A DNA stretch of 64,000 bases from Candidatus Rokuibacteriota bacterium (GCA_003220435.1 QHSL01000059.1:62001-126000); one strand, 5' to 3'; positions 43,289-50,773 are shown, numbered from the stretch's first letter. Made by a program: numbers and translations. Notes: generated by a model not told the origin, from the sequence alone.

Positions 43289-44695
43289 ACCCGGGTTGAG
43301 AAGGTCGCTCAGCGCGAAGTCGACCTGGATCCGCGGCCGGGTGGTGCCGGTGGAGGCTCGCTGGTCCGCGATCATCACCCCGGTGTCGCTGAGGGCCTGA
43401 AGGATTTCGTCGACGGTCGCGGTCGGCTTTGCTTGTTTCAGGATGGCCCACGCGCCGGTGACGTGCGGAGCCGCCATCGACGTCCCGCTCGCGATCACGA
43501 AGACGTCGCCGGGGTACGCGGAGATAATGCTGTCGCCGGGTGCCAGCAGGGACAGGAACGGTGCGACGTTGGAGAAGTCGGCGACCTGGTCGTCCTTCGT
43601 CGTCGCGCCCACGCTCACGGCGCTGGAGACGCAGGCCGGCGCGCTGATCTGGTCGGTCGCGCCGTCGTTGCCCGAGGCCACGACGGTCGCGATGCCCGCG
43701 GCGCGCAGGTTGTCGATGAACGGCTTGTAGGGCTCGTCGTCACAGGACGCGCTGAACAGCCCGCCGCCGAGGCTCATGTTGACCGCGGCGAAGGCGTGGA
43801 TCGTCCGCAGGGCGTAGACGCGATCGAGGGCGGCGAGGATGTCGGAGGTGTAGGCGCCGAGGCACGGCGGCGCGAAGCCGCAATCGAAGAACCCGTTGAT
43901 CTGGGAAAAGACCTGGACCGCCATGATCGACGCGCCGCGGCCGACGCCCCAGATGGCCTCGCCCATGGGCGTTCCGTTTCCAGCGGCGATGCCGGCGACG
44001 TGGGTGCCGTGCCAGCAGCCTTCCAACTCGAGCGGGCAGTTCACCGCGGCCCCCGGACCGATCTGCTGCTCGGCGCCGCTCGGGCAGAGCGTCGTGCTCG
44101 CCGCGCCGTCCGTGGTCGAGTAGCACGCCTCTTCGACGACCTTGCCGGCCAGGAACGCGTGCGACGAGTCGACGCCGCTGTCGATCACCGCCACGACCAT
44201 CCCGGTGCCGTCGAATCCCTGAGCCCAGGCCTGGTCGGCGCCGATGAGCGGGACGCTGTCCACGAGGACCGGCTTGTGGATCCGGTCCTCGATCACACGC
44301 TTGACCAGGAACCTCGCCGCCTCCAATTCCTGTAAACCGTTCGGGCCGACGCGAAGGGCGATCAGCGGTGTCGCCGCGTACCGGCGAAGCACGCGATGCG
44401 GATGCGTCGACAGCCGGTTCAGCAGACGCGACGTGGCGTCGGCGATCTCCTTCCGGAACGCGGGCCGCGCGTTCGGCGCGACGCTGCTCTCGGCGATGCG
44501 GCCCGAGGGGAGTAAGAGCTCGACGAGCACGCGCACCTCGCCCTCGGCCAGCGCGCGGTCGTAGATCCTGGTCGGCACCACGCGATACGCGTCGTCGGCC
44601 GGCGCCGCGAGGGCCCGTGCGGGAACGATGACGCCGAGCAACAGCAGGCTTGCGGCAAGGAGCGGACGCATCGCGAGCGCGGGTCGCCCTGACAT
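39884..44695 (-). CDS. Secreted subtilisin-like (S8) serine peptidase with five 227-residue C-terminal repeats
   Basis: This 1603-residue protein has a signal peptide near MRPLLAASLLLLGVIVPARA and an I9-like prodomain (RVLVELLLPSGRIAES, RRYAATPLIALRVG). The S8 catalytic domain has triad D172 (VVAVIDSGVD), H232 (CWHGTHVAGI) and S406 (ASGTSMAAPHV). Five tandem units, each 681 bases, follow. Each has an IPT/TIG-like half (SVSP..GASLTVTVTGTNFQ..) and a second half beginning LAFLGRLRDKVGQSSAAF. Start ATG 44695 was chosen; 44671 and 44725 are possible. It is likely extracellular, with the repeats as stalk or adhesion domains. It lies behind a prodomain-only gene. Confidence 0.9.
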   Translation of the reverse strand: MSGRPALAMRPLLAASLLLLGVIVPARALAAPADDAYRVVPTRIYDRALAEGEVRVLVELLLPSGRIAESSVAPNARPAFRKEIADATSRLLNRLSTHPHRVLRRYAATPLIALRVGPNGLQELEAARFLVKRVIEDRIHKPVLVDSVPLIGADQAWAQGFDGTGMVVAVIDSGVDSSHAFLAGKVVEEACYSTTDGAASTTLCPSGAEQQIGPGAAVNCPLELEGCWHGTHVAGIAAGNGTPMGEAIWGVGRGASIMAVQVFSQINGFFDCGFAPPCLGAYTSDILAALDRVYALRTIHAFAAVNMSLGGGLFSASCDDEPYKPFIDNLRAAGIATVVASGNDGATDQISAPACVSSAVSVGATTKDDQVADFSNVAPFLSLLAPGDSIISAYPGDVFVIASGTSMAAPHVTGAWAILKQAKPTATVDEILQALSDTGVMIADQRASTGTTRPRIQVDFALSDLLNPGAPIIKSVSPARGTVGTGLTVTVNGINFQPEATAAFGAGVTVNSTTVVSPTQLSIALAIASTAAVGPRDVTVTNPGGQVGTRAGAFAVVPPPPTMSLAYLGKLRDKVGQSSVAFAPDGALDGTFRVTVQGGIWPRTVTSVELRQAGSINIWDSNSATAYWALGATSGLDGALLNGSNGAVNFPVADGGTFFLFASDLNPSPFTTGMAFSLTANFADGTSASASLNLPAIPTISSVSPSVGSQGASLTVTVTGTNFQTGATSSFGAGITVSSMTVVSSTELSVTLAINATATIGPRDVTVTNPDGQLAIRAGGFTVQPPPATLSLAFLGRLRDKVGQSSAAFAPDGALDGTFRVTLQAGSGGRTVTNLELRRTGSIDLWDSNSASAPWALGAASSLDSALLNGANGTVNFAVADGGAFYVFASDYNPTPFVSGAAFMITANFADGTSASASLTLPAMPTIGSVTPSIGAQGANVTVTVAGTGFQPGATASFGAGITISSTTVVSSTQLSVAISIATAATVGPRDVTVTNPDGQSVIRSNGFTVQSPPPVLGLAFLGRLRDKVGQSSAAFAPDGALDGTFRVTLQAGSGQRTVTGLELRRNGSIDAWDANSATSPWALGAAATLDSALLNAGNGTVSFTVADGGTFQLFASDYNPTPFVGGASFTVTASFADGTTATATATLPAMPSISSVAPSAGTRGASLSVTVTGTSFQSGASASFGAGITINSTTVASATQLSVALSIAGGAAVGPRDVTVTNPDGQSAVRPNGFTVQPPAPTLSLAFLGRLRDKVGQSSSAFAPDSKLDGTFQVTVLVGSGQRTVARLELRRNGSIDTWDTDPATGAWALGAGAGLDTALLNAGNGTVNFGVADGGSFYVFASDYNPTPFYGGAGFTVTANFADGTSAATTVTLPPVPSISSVTPSSAVQGTTLTATVAGASFQPGATVSFGAGVTVTSTMVVSSTQISVALALASTATTGPRDVTVTNPDGQSGVRSAGFTVKPPPPTLSLTFLGKLRDKVGASSSAFAPDTKLDGTFQVTVLAGSGPRTVTNLELRRSGSIDTWDSNSASSPWALGAAASLDGALLNAANGTVNFAVADGGSFFVFASDYNPSPFVSGQTFTVTASFADGSVVTVATTIP

Positions 44696-44812
44696 GCCGG
44701 CTATAGTGGGCAACGGTCGTGCCATCCGCAAGACCCACAAACGAAAAGGGTTTCCGTAAATCAGGGGTGACGGTTTGGCAGCCCGGGTGCCCCGGGGCGT
44801 CACTCGGCCCGA

Positions 44813-45190
44813 TCAGCGGTGGGGCGCTCGACCGTCGTTGGGGCGAATGATAGCGTCGGCGCGTACGCGCGCGACGAGCGTCGGCATCGCCTCGAGTCGC
44901 GCGAGCGCCGCCCCGTCGATCTCGAGCGCGATCAGCGGCGCCGTCGCGTAGCGGCGCGCGACGCGCGCGCCGGTGCCGGCGAGGCCGCCCACGACCTCAT
45001 CCTGCGCCGCGCGGATCGCCGCGGCGTCGTCGCGCGGCGCGCGGAGCTCCACGAGGACACGCAGCGTACCGCCGCGGGCCACGGCGCGGACCTCGGGGTC
45101 GATCAGGGGCCCGTCGTCAGCGCCGCGCGCGGCACTCGGCGCGCCGGCCAGCGCGATCACGATCACGGCGACCGTCGACGGCCATCTCAT
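44813..45190 (-). CDS. Stand-alone subtilase prodomain-like (inhibitor I9-type) secreted protein
   Basis: This 125-residue protein has a signal peptide (STVAVIVIALAGAPSAARGA). The mature part aligns by eye with the prodomain of the downstream subtilase: TLRVLVELRAPRDDAAAIRA, RVARRYATAPLIALEIDG and ARLEAMPTLVARVRAD. There is no catalytic domain. GGAGCGAG precedes ATG 45190. The subtilase gene begins 117 bases downstream on the same strand, so a chaperone or inhibitor for that protease is a reasonable hypothesis. It could instead be a prodomain left after loss of an adjacent catalytic domain. Confidence 0.7.
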   Translation of the reverse strand: MRWPSTVAVIVIALAGAPSAARGADDGPLIDPEVRAVARGGTLRVLVELRAPRDDAAAIRAAQDEVVGGLAGTGARVARRYATAPLIALEIDGAALARLEAMPTLVARVRADAIIRPNDGRAPHR

Positions 45191-45278
45191 CTCGCTCCAC
45201 CTCTGTCTTGAACGGCGCGCTATCATCGGGGCGACGGGACCCGAACGCGGTGTCACATCGTAACAAAAGGAGGACCCG

Positions 45279-45755
45279 ATGGCAGCCAAGGGCGAGGCAT
45301 TGGCGAAGCAGTTCCAGGCGAAGGCGCAGGAGGCGACCACGGTGCTCGAGCGCCTCAGCGATGCCGACTGGAAGAAGACGACGTCGGCCGAGAAATGGAC
45401 GGTGGGCGTAGTCGCCCATCACATGGCGGGCGCGCACGAGGCGATCGCCGGGATCGTCAAGACGGTCGCCAGCGGACAGTCCATGCCGAACTTCACCATG
45501 GACATGCTCCACGACATGAACGCCAAGCACGCCCAGGAGCACGCCAAGGCCACCAAGGCGGAGACCGTCGCGCTCCACAAGAAGAGCGCGGCAGCGGCCG
45601 CCGCCGTCCTGCGCGGGCTCAGCGACGCCGACTTCGCCAAGAGCGGCACCGTCCTCGCCGGCATGCCGGCGATGAGCGCCGAGCAGGCCGTCGGCGGGAT
45701 ACTGCTCCGCCACATCGACGAGCATCTGGGCAGTATCCGCGCCACCGTCGGGTAG
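45279..45755 (+). CDS. DinB-family protein
   Basis: This 158-residue four-helix protein has a strong AAAAGGAGG site. Motifs are KWTVGVVAHHMAGAHEAIAG with a conserved His pair and GGILLRHIDEHLGSIRATVG with the second His-rich helix, as in DinB-type metal-dependent enzymes. It resembles maleylpyruvate isomerase or bacillithiol-type proteins only in fold. It is divergent from the prodomain gene and followed directly by border repeat R3. Confidence 0.8.
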   Translation: MAAKGEALAKQFQAKAQEATTVLERLSDADWKKTTSAEKWTVGVVAHHMAGAHEAIAGIVKTVASGQSMPNFTMDMLHDMNAKHAQEHAKATKAETVALHKKSAAAAAAVLRGLSDADFAKSGTVLAGMPAMSAEQAVGGILLRHIDEHLGSIRATVG

Positions 45756-45775
45756 CAGCCCGCATCTGCTTTCTT

Positions 45776-45846
45776 GGGGGGCCTCGAAGGGCCCCCCAAG
45801 CCCCCCCTCGCTCGGAAGCGCCCCGGCGGAGCCGTGGCGCTCCTCG
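45776..45846. repeat. GC-rich border repeat, family 1, copy R3
   Basis: The order GGGGGGCCTCGAAGGGCC, C7, CTCGGAAGCGCCCCGGCGGA, GCCGTGGCGCTCCTCG matches R1 and R2. It lies between the DinB stop and the MFS stop and is immediately followed by a shorter version. Confidence 0.8.
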
Positions 45847-45861
45847 ATTGTGCCTCGCGTC

Positions 45862-45931
45862 CTGGGGGCCTCGAAGGGCCCCCGGGGCGCGGGGGCTGGG
45901 GAGCCCTTCTAGGCCCCCCATCTTTTTGACC
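45862..45931. repeat. GC-rich border repeat, family 1, partial copy R4
   Basis: It begins GGGGGCCTCGAAGGGCCCCC like R3 and ends CTTCTAGGCCCCCCATC. The MFS gene's stop codon (TAG, minus strand) and its last residues lie inside it. Confidence 0.65.
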
Positions 45932-47174
45932 GCAGGTCGACGACGAGCAGGGCGAGGGCGACCAGGACAACGACTATCGAGCTCGCGGCGAGCGACCACT
46001 GCACGCCGATCACGGCGCCCAGGACGCCGACCGTGAGGCCGCTGCCGGCGCGCAGCCCCAGGATCGCGGTGTTGAAGAGTCCCACCATGCCGCCGCGTAA
46101 GTGGGGTGGCGCCAGCAGCTGGATGATCGTCTGCGCCATCGATGTGAACGCGATGTTGAAGGTGCCGGCGAGGACCAGCAGCGCCACCGCCGCCGGGTAG
46201 CTCTGCGCCGCCGGAAACAACGCCATCACCACGCCCCAGATCGCCGCGCAGCCGATCGCCGTCCGCGCGCTGATTCCGATGAAGGAGACGCTCTCGAGGA
46301 GCAGCGCGCCGATGATGGCGCCGGCGGCGTTGGCGGCCAGCAGCACGCTGTACCAGGTGCCGGCCTCGTCGGTGCCGAGGTGATGCGCGTACTCGGGCAT
46401 CTGGGCCTGGAACGCGTTGCCCACGAAGAACGACGTGGTCCCGCCGAGCACCATCATCATTATGATGCGGACGTCGGAGCGCGCCTCGGTGAGGAGCCGA
46501 CTGGTCTCGGCCAGGCCGAAGCGGTTCCCTGGCCGCTTGCCGGCGGCGTCGCGGAGATGGCCGGTGTAGGGGATGCGCAGCAGGAGGATCGTGAGCGGGA
46601 GATAGATGAGGATGTTGGTGAGGAGTCCGAGACCGGGGCCGAGAAGCAACATCATCCCGCCGCCTACCGCGGGCCCGAGCAGGATCGCGAGGTAACGGCT
46701 GGTGGCGTTGAGTCGGATCGCGCTCGGCAGGCGCTCCGGGCCGACCATGTCGTAGATGATGAGCTGGGTGGCGGCGACCCCGATGACGCCGGCGGCGCCG
46801 TGGACCAGGAGGATCACCGCCGCGTGCCAGACGCGCAGCGCTCCGGTGAGGAAGAGGACGGCCCAGGCCAGCGACGCGAGCGCGAAGAGCCCCTGGGAGA
46901 TCTGGATGAGCCGCCGGCAGTCGTAGCGGTCGGCCAGCGTGCCCGCGTACACGGAGAAGAGCAAGAACGGCACCCAGTGGCTGATGACCGCGAACCCGGC
47001 GAGCGTCGGCGAGTGGAACGCCTGGAAGATGACCCAGTAGCTGATCACGTGCTCGATGTTGTCGGCGGTCGCGGACAACAAGATCAGGACGAAGTAGCGG
47101 CGGTAGTCGCGATGCTGGAGCGCCCCGAACCTGGTGGACGAAGGCCCGGAGGCCTCGAGCGGCGATCGACTCAC
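45909..47174 (-). CDS. Major facilitator superfamily transporter
   Basis: This 421-residue membrane protein has about 10-12 hydrophobic helices, with RDYRRYFVLILLSATADNIE at the first helix and GTLADRYDCRRLIQISQG at the loop 2-3 signature. It resembles the enterobactin-exporter-like/MFS_3 group (HRDYRRYF), which includes drug exporters. Substrate is not determinable. The C-terminal residues (LRSKRWGA) come from border repeat R4. Divergent from the fragment at 47192. Confidence 0.88.
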   Translation of the reverse strand: MSRSPLEASGPSSTRFGALQHRDYRRYFVLILLSATADNIEHVISYWVIFQAFHSPTLAGFAVISHWVPFLLFSVYAGTLADRYDCRRLIQISQGLFALASLAWAVLFLTGALRVWHAAVILLVHGAAGVIGVAATQLIIYDMVGPERLPSAIRLNATSRYLAILLGPAVGGGMMLLLGPGLGLLTNILIYLPLTILLLRIPYTGHLRDAAGKRPGNRFGLAETSRLLTEARSDVRIIMMMVLGGTTSFFVGNAFQAQMPEYAHHLGTDEAGTWYSVLLAANAAGAIIGALLLESVSFIGISARTAIGCAAIWGVVMALFPAAQSYPAAVALLVLAGTFNIAFTSMAQTIIQLLAPPHLRGGMVGLFNTAILGLRAGSGLTVGVLGAVIGVQWSLAASSIVVVLVALALLVVDLRSKRWGA

Positions 47175-47191
47175 TGACGCGATTATAATCC

Positions 47192-47650
47192 GTGCCTCAG
47201 GTGGGCTTCGGGAACGCCGGCGTGCACATCCCGCACGCGCTCGGCTATCCGATCGCGGGGCTGGTGCGCGACTACGTGCCGAGCGGATACCGGACGAGCC
47301 ACGCGCTTGTCCCGCACGGCGTCTCGGTCGTCCTGGCAGCGCCGGCCACGTTCCGCTTCACCTACGCAACGTCGCCCGAGCGCCACCTGCGCGCAGCCGA
47401 GCTGATGGGCGTGCCGACCGCAGGCCTCTCGGATCGCGAAGCCCGCGAGGCGTTGCCGAACGCGCTGCTCGCGCTCGTGCGCGACATCGGCATTCCGAAC
47501 GGCCTCACGGCCCTCGGCTACGCCGAGCGCGACATCCCTGCGCTGGTCGACGGCACGCTCGAGCAGCCGCGCCTGCTCAGCGGCTCGCCCCGCACCGTCG
47601 GCGCCACGGAGCTCGCCGCCATCCTCCACGACTCTCTTCGCTTCTGGTAA
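47192..47650 (+). pseudogene. C-terminal third of an iron-containing alcohol dehydrogenase (hydroxyacid-oxoacid transhydrogenase type)
   Basis: The frame of 152 residues begins inside a conserved motif (QVGFGNAGVHIPHALGYPIA) and continues with GYRTSHALVPHGVSVVLAAP, TFRFTYATSPERHLRAAELM, then VDGTLEQPRLLSGSPRTVGA. These are the metal-binding and C-terminal parts of ADHFE1-like transhydrogenases of about 420 residues. The NAD-binding first 270 residues are absent. The frame begins 18 bases from the divergent MFS start, so the 5' part was lost. Confidence 0.75.
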
Positions 47651-47726
47651 CCCCGCCATAGCCGTCACGGCGCGTGGTCGCCGGACCGAACCCGGAGCGA
47701 GGGGTCGTGAACGCCGCCCGCGAAGC

Positions 47727-47883
47727 CGGCGGCGGCGAGCGGGTGCGGTAGGGGCCGCAGGGACCCGTTCCCTCCAAGCGTCGGCGGACGTAGGAGCGCC
47801 CAGATGGAGCCCAGCCGCCACGGGGCAGCGAGCGCGTGCCGCGTGGTCCTCGCGACCCCTACCGCACCCGCTCGCCGCCGCCG
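47727..47883. repeat. Long inverted repeat with a 93-base loop (structured element)
   Basis: Two 32-base arms (47727-47758 and 47852-47883) are complementary with one mismatch. Inner flanks show further partial complementarity. The arms include GAGCGGGTGCGGTAGGGG and its complement. It lies in the only gene-free stretch between the transhydrogenase fragment and the amidohydrolase gene. No ORF or known RNA family was recognised; a MITE-like element or structured RNA is possible. Confidence 0.7.
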
Positions 47884-47900
47884 ACTCGAAGCGTGAGCGT

Positions 47901-49346
47901 TCAGGCTCCGCGCACGGGATAGCTCGGCGGGACGATGTCGTCGAGAGGGCGAGCGCTCCAGTGCCACTGGGGGACGGCGTGCCATAGACGCTCGCCTTCG
48001 GCTTGGACTGAGCGAAGGAGCGCGGCTTCGTCGATGCGCAGGGCGCGGCCGTTCTCGACGAGGGTCTGGCCGTCGACGATGACGGTGTCGATGTCGCGGC
48101 CGCTGCCGCACTCGACGAGCGACTTGATCGGATCGTGCACGGCGCCGTAGTGCATCTGGAGCAGGTCGACGACGATGATGTCGGCCTTCGCCCCCGGCGC
48201 CAGCCGACCGAGGTCGTCGCGCCCGAGATGGCGCGCGCCGCCGAGTGTAGCGGCGTCGAACACGTCCTGCGGCCGCCCGACGCGGAAGCTCTCGTCGGCC
48301 ATCCGGCACATCAGCGCGGCCCAGCGCATCTCGTGGACGAGATCTTGAGGATAGGTGTCGGTGCCGAGAGCCAGATTGATCCCGAGGGCGCGGTAGCGCT
48401 CGAACGACTCGAACTTCACGCCCATCTTGGCGTACTTGTACGGCGCGTGCACGACGGTGACGCCGCTGTCGGCCAGCAGCTTCAGGTCGTCCCCGTAGGG
48501 GTAGTGGCACCAGGAGTGGTCGTTGTGGAACACGCAGTGGCCGAGCCCGGTGCGCGGCTTGAGGAAGCCGATCGAGTGCAGGAGCTGGATCGGTGTCTGG
48601 CCGTGCTGCTCGAGGATGTGGTGGAACTCGCGCTGGTTCATCGCAGCGTGCAACTGCATCGGCACGCCCAGATCGTCGGCCCACCGGCGCGCGTGCCGCA
48701 GGAGCTCAGGCGTGCACGTGTCGAGCTGGCCCGGGTAGAGCATCGTCCGGATGCGACCGTCGTAGGCGCCGTCGTACTCCTTGATGTACGACACCGCGCG
48801 CTCGAGACCGGCCAGGCCGGCGGCCTCGTCCCACTCCCAGACGATCCGGCTCCCGTCGAAGGCGTAGCCCGCCGAGCGGAACGCCGGGCCGAGGTAGGCC
48901 CGAACTCCGAGCTCGCCCGCGATCTTCGTGAACGGCGCCGCGCCGCCGGGCATCGTGCCGACGTCCAGGATCGTCGTGGAGCCGGCGCGGAGCGCAGCCC
49001 AAAGGCCGTAGGTGCCGGCGAGATCGGCGCGGTCGCCCATGCGGGGCGGGGCGGCGCCGCGACGAGGCGCGACGTAGCCGACGAAGTTGCTCGCGAAGTA
49101 GTCGGCCTTCAGCCCGTCGAGGAACACCGACTGGGTCGCGTTGGTGGCGGCGTGCAGGTGACAGTTGATCAAGCCCGGCGAGACGAGCTTGCCAGCGGCG
49201 TCGACGCGCCGGTCGACGGTGCCGGTGAACGCGCGCCCGACATGGGTCACGCGATCGTTCTCGAAGACCACGCATCCGTTCGGGATCAGCTCGTGTCCGT
49301 TGGCGCCGTAGCCGACCACCCAGCCGCCCTGGATCAAGGTTCTCAT
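47901..49346 (-). CDS. Amidohydrolase of the SAH/MTA deaminase-chlorohydrolase superfamily
   Basis: This 481-residue enzyme has SPGLINCHLHAATNATQSVF (HxH metal site), MQLHAAMNQREFHHILEQHG, LGHCVFHNDHSWCH, NLALGTDTYPQDLVHEMRWA and a C-terminal LAPGAKADIIVVDLLQMHYG. The order is that of amidohydrolase-1 proteins such as guanine, S-adenosylhomocysteine or triazine hydrolases. The substrate is not assignable. The minus-strand stop lies 18 bases beyond the inverted repeat, so that element follows the gene. Confidence 0.88.
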   Translation of the reverse strand: MRTLIQGGWVVGYGANGHELIPNGCVVFENDRVTHVGRAFTGTVDRRVDAAGKLVSPGLINCHLHAATNATQSVFLDGLKADYFASNFVGYVAPRRGAAPPRMGDRADLAGTYGLWAALRAGSTTILDVGTMPGGAAPFTKIAGELGVRAYLGPAFRSAGYAFDGSRIVWEWDEAAGLAGLERAVSYIKEYDGAYDGRIRTMLYPGQLDTCTPELLRHARRWADDLGVPMQLHAAMNQREFHHILEQHGQTPIQLLHSIGFLKPRTGLGHCVFHNDHSWCHYPYGDDLKLLADSGVTVVHAPYKYAKMGVKFESFERYRALGINLALGTDTYPQDLVHEMRWAALMCRMADESFRVGRPQDVFDAATLGGARHLGRDDLGRLAPGAKADIIVVDLLQMHYGAVHDPIKSLVECGSGRDIDTVIVDGQTLVENGRALRIDEAALLRSVQAEGERLWHAVPQWHWSARPLDDIVPPSYPVRGA

Positions 49347-49417
49347 CGCGTCGCCCTCCGCGACCGGATGCTAGGCGGCGCCGCCCGACGTGTCAACGCC
49401 GGGGCCGGTGACGTGTA

Positions 49418-49448
49418 GGGAGCGCCCCGGCCGAGCCGGGGCGCTCCC
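49418..49448 (-). terminator. GC-rich hairpin after the OmpA-like gene (family 1 core)
   Basis: GGGAGCGCCCCGGC, CGA, then the exact complement form a 14-bp stem. It lies 6 bases past the minus-strand stop at 49454, where it can end the OmpA-like transcript. The core is that of border repeat family 1. Confidence 0.65.
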
Positions 49449-49453
49449 CTCCT

Positions 49454-49993
49454 TCACGGTCTCTGCTCGATCACGCGCGCGACGAGGATGTCGGCGCGGC
49501 GGTTCGCGGCCCAGCACGCAGGGGTGTTCAGGCGGCACGCTTCGCGGACCTCGCCGTAGCTCACGACCGCGATGCGCTCGACCCGAACGCCGCGGGCGAC
49601 GAGCTGGTCGCGCACCCACGCGGCTCGGCGCTCGCCCAGCGCCAGGTTGTACCCCTCGGTACCCCGCATGTCGGCGTAGCCTTCGATCAGGATGGGATAG
49701 GTCGGGTTCGCCTTGAGCCACGCGGCGTCGGCGTCGAGGGCCTCGGCGTCGGCCGAGCGTGCCGCCGCCTTGGCGACGTCGAAGTGCACCGAGCGAAGCT
49801 CGGCGACAGGCTCGTAGTCCTGCCAGTCGCGCGGCTGCTGCGCCGCGCTCGTGCCGTCGGCGGTCATCTTCGACAGGAAGGTGCGCAGCCGCGATTCCGG
49901 CGCGGCGGCGCTCACGGTGATGAGCGACACGATCAGTGCGGTCACCCCGCAGAGGGCGAGCTTGCCAACGAGCTGCGTCCTGCGTCTCGTCAT
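49454..49993 (-). CDS. OmpA-like peptidoglycan-associated protein
   Basis: This is a 179-residue exported protein with GGAGGAAA before the ATG. After the N-terminal hydrophobic segment (LALCGVTALIVSLITVSAAA) and a short linker, the OmpA domain has RSVHFDVAKAAARSADAEAL, ILIEGYADMRGTEGYNLALG (the peptidoglycan contact motif), then RRADILVARV. There is no lipobox, so it is Pal-like only in domain. It probably anchors the outer envelope to peptidoglycan. Confidence 0.87.
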   Translation of the reverse strand: MTRRRTQLVGKLALCGVTALIVSLITVSAAAPESRLRTFLSKMTADGTSAAQQPRDWQDYEPVAELRSVHFDVAKAAARSADAEALDADAAWLKANPTYPILIEGYADMRGTEGYNLALGERRAAWVRDQLVARGVRVERIAVVSYGEVREACRLNTPACWAANRRADILVARVIEQRP

Positions 49994-50172
49994 GGGCGAT
50001 TTCCTCCCGCCGGATTTCTCATCCGGCCGATGGTTCTCGAGGAGCAACGGCCATGCCACCGGCGCGCCCGGCCGGCGGGCCCGCGATCGACACGATCGCG
50101 GGCCGACATACACGACGTGAAAAATCTGCCGAGTACGATTTCCCAGGCAGGGCTTACACGCCGCGGGAAGAC

Positions 50173-50706
50173 TTACCCTCGGGCGAATCCCTGAGGCGCC
50201 AGGTCGAACGCCTTGGCGAACTTGCTCGCGAACGTCTGGTATCCCACGATGAACGTCAGCTCGACGACCTCGCGCTCCGAGAAGTGCTCGCGCAGCCGGA
50301 CAACGCACTCGTCGGTCACGGCCTGGTCATTGCGCGTGATGCGCTCGGCGTACTCGAGCGCCGCCTTCTCCCGCGCCGAGAACCGGTCGCTCTCCCGGTA
50401 GCGCTCGAGCTCGGCGAGCTTCTCGTTGGGGATTCCCACCCGCGCGCCGCCGGCGCGTCGGATGTCGATTCAATATGCGCTGCCGTAGAGCGCCGCGACG
50501 TGCACGTTGAGCAGCGCCCGGAGCGTGGCCTCGATGCGGCCGGCCCATTCCAGCGCCGCGTAGAGCCCGCCGAGCCCCAGCATGAGCACGACCCGGTGGG
50601 CCATGATCCGCTGCGGCGTGGGCACCTGGCCGAACATCGCCTTGCCGATCCCGTAGAACACGCGGGTTGCGAGCCCCGGCCGTTCGACCTCGCTGATCCT
50701 CGTCAT
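50173..50706 (-). CDS. CMD/AhpD-like selenoprotein with SxxU motif (in-frame UGA, Sec79)
   Basis: The frame from ATG 50706 (GAGGAGG upstream) is 177 residues if UGA at codon 79 (50470-50472, minus) is decoded. It reads VHVAALYGSAY, UGA, IDIRRAGG. Carboxymuconolactone decarboxylase/AhpD proteins have CxxC(I/V)DI here (typically YGCAYCIDI). The UGA thus replaces the second redox Cys and Ser the first, giving SxxU. After UGA the family pattern continues (KLAELERYRESDRFSAREKA, ALEYAERITRND) to a stop at 50173. A hairpin suited to a bacterial SECIS follows UGA. A nonsense mutation in a pseudogene is the alternative; sel genes are not in this window. Confidence 0.8.
50440..50461 (-). promoter_or_regulatory. 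SECIS-like hairpin following the in-frame UGA
   Basis: On the minus strand, CCG, a bulged A, CGCGCC, loop GGC, GGCGCG, CGG forms a 9-bp stem with one bulge. It begins 8 bases after UGA. The apical loop starts 18 bases after UGA with G at its first two positions, as in bacterial SECIS elements recognised by SelB. Confidence 0.65.
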
Positions 50707-50773
50707 GAGTGTCCTCCTCGCGTCGTGGTCGGTTGTGGGGGCGCGTCGCTCGTATGGTACCCTGGGCCACCTC

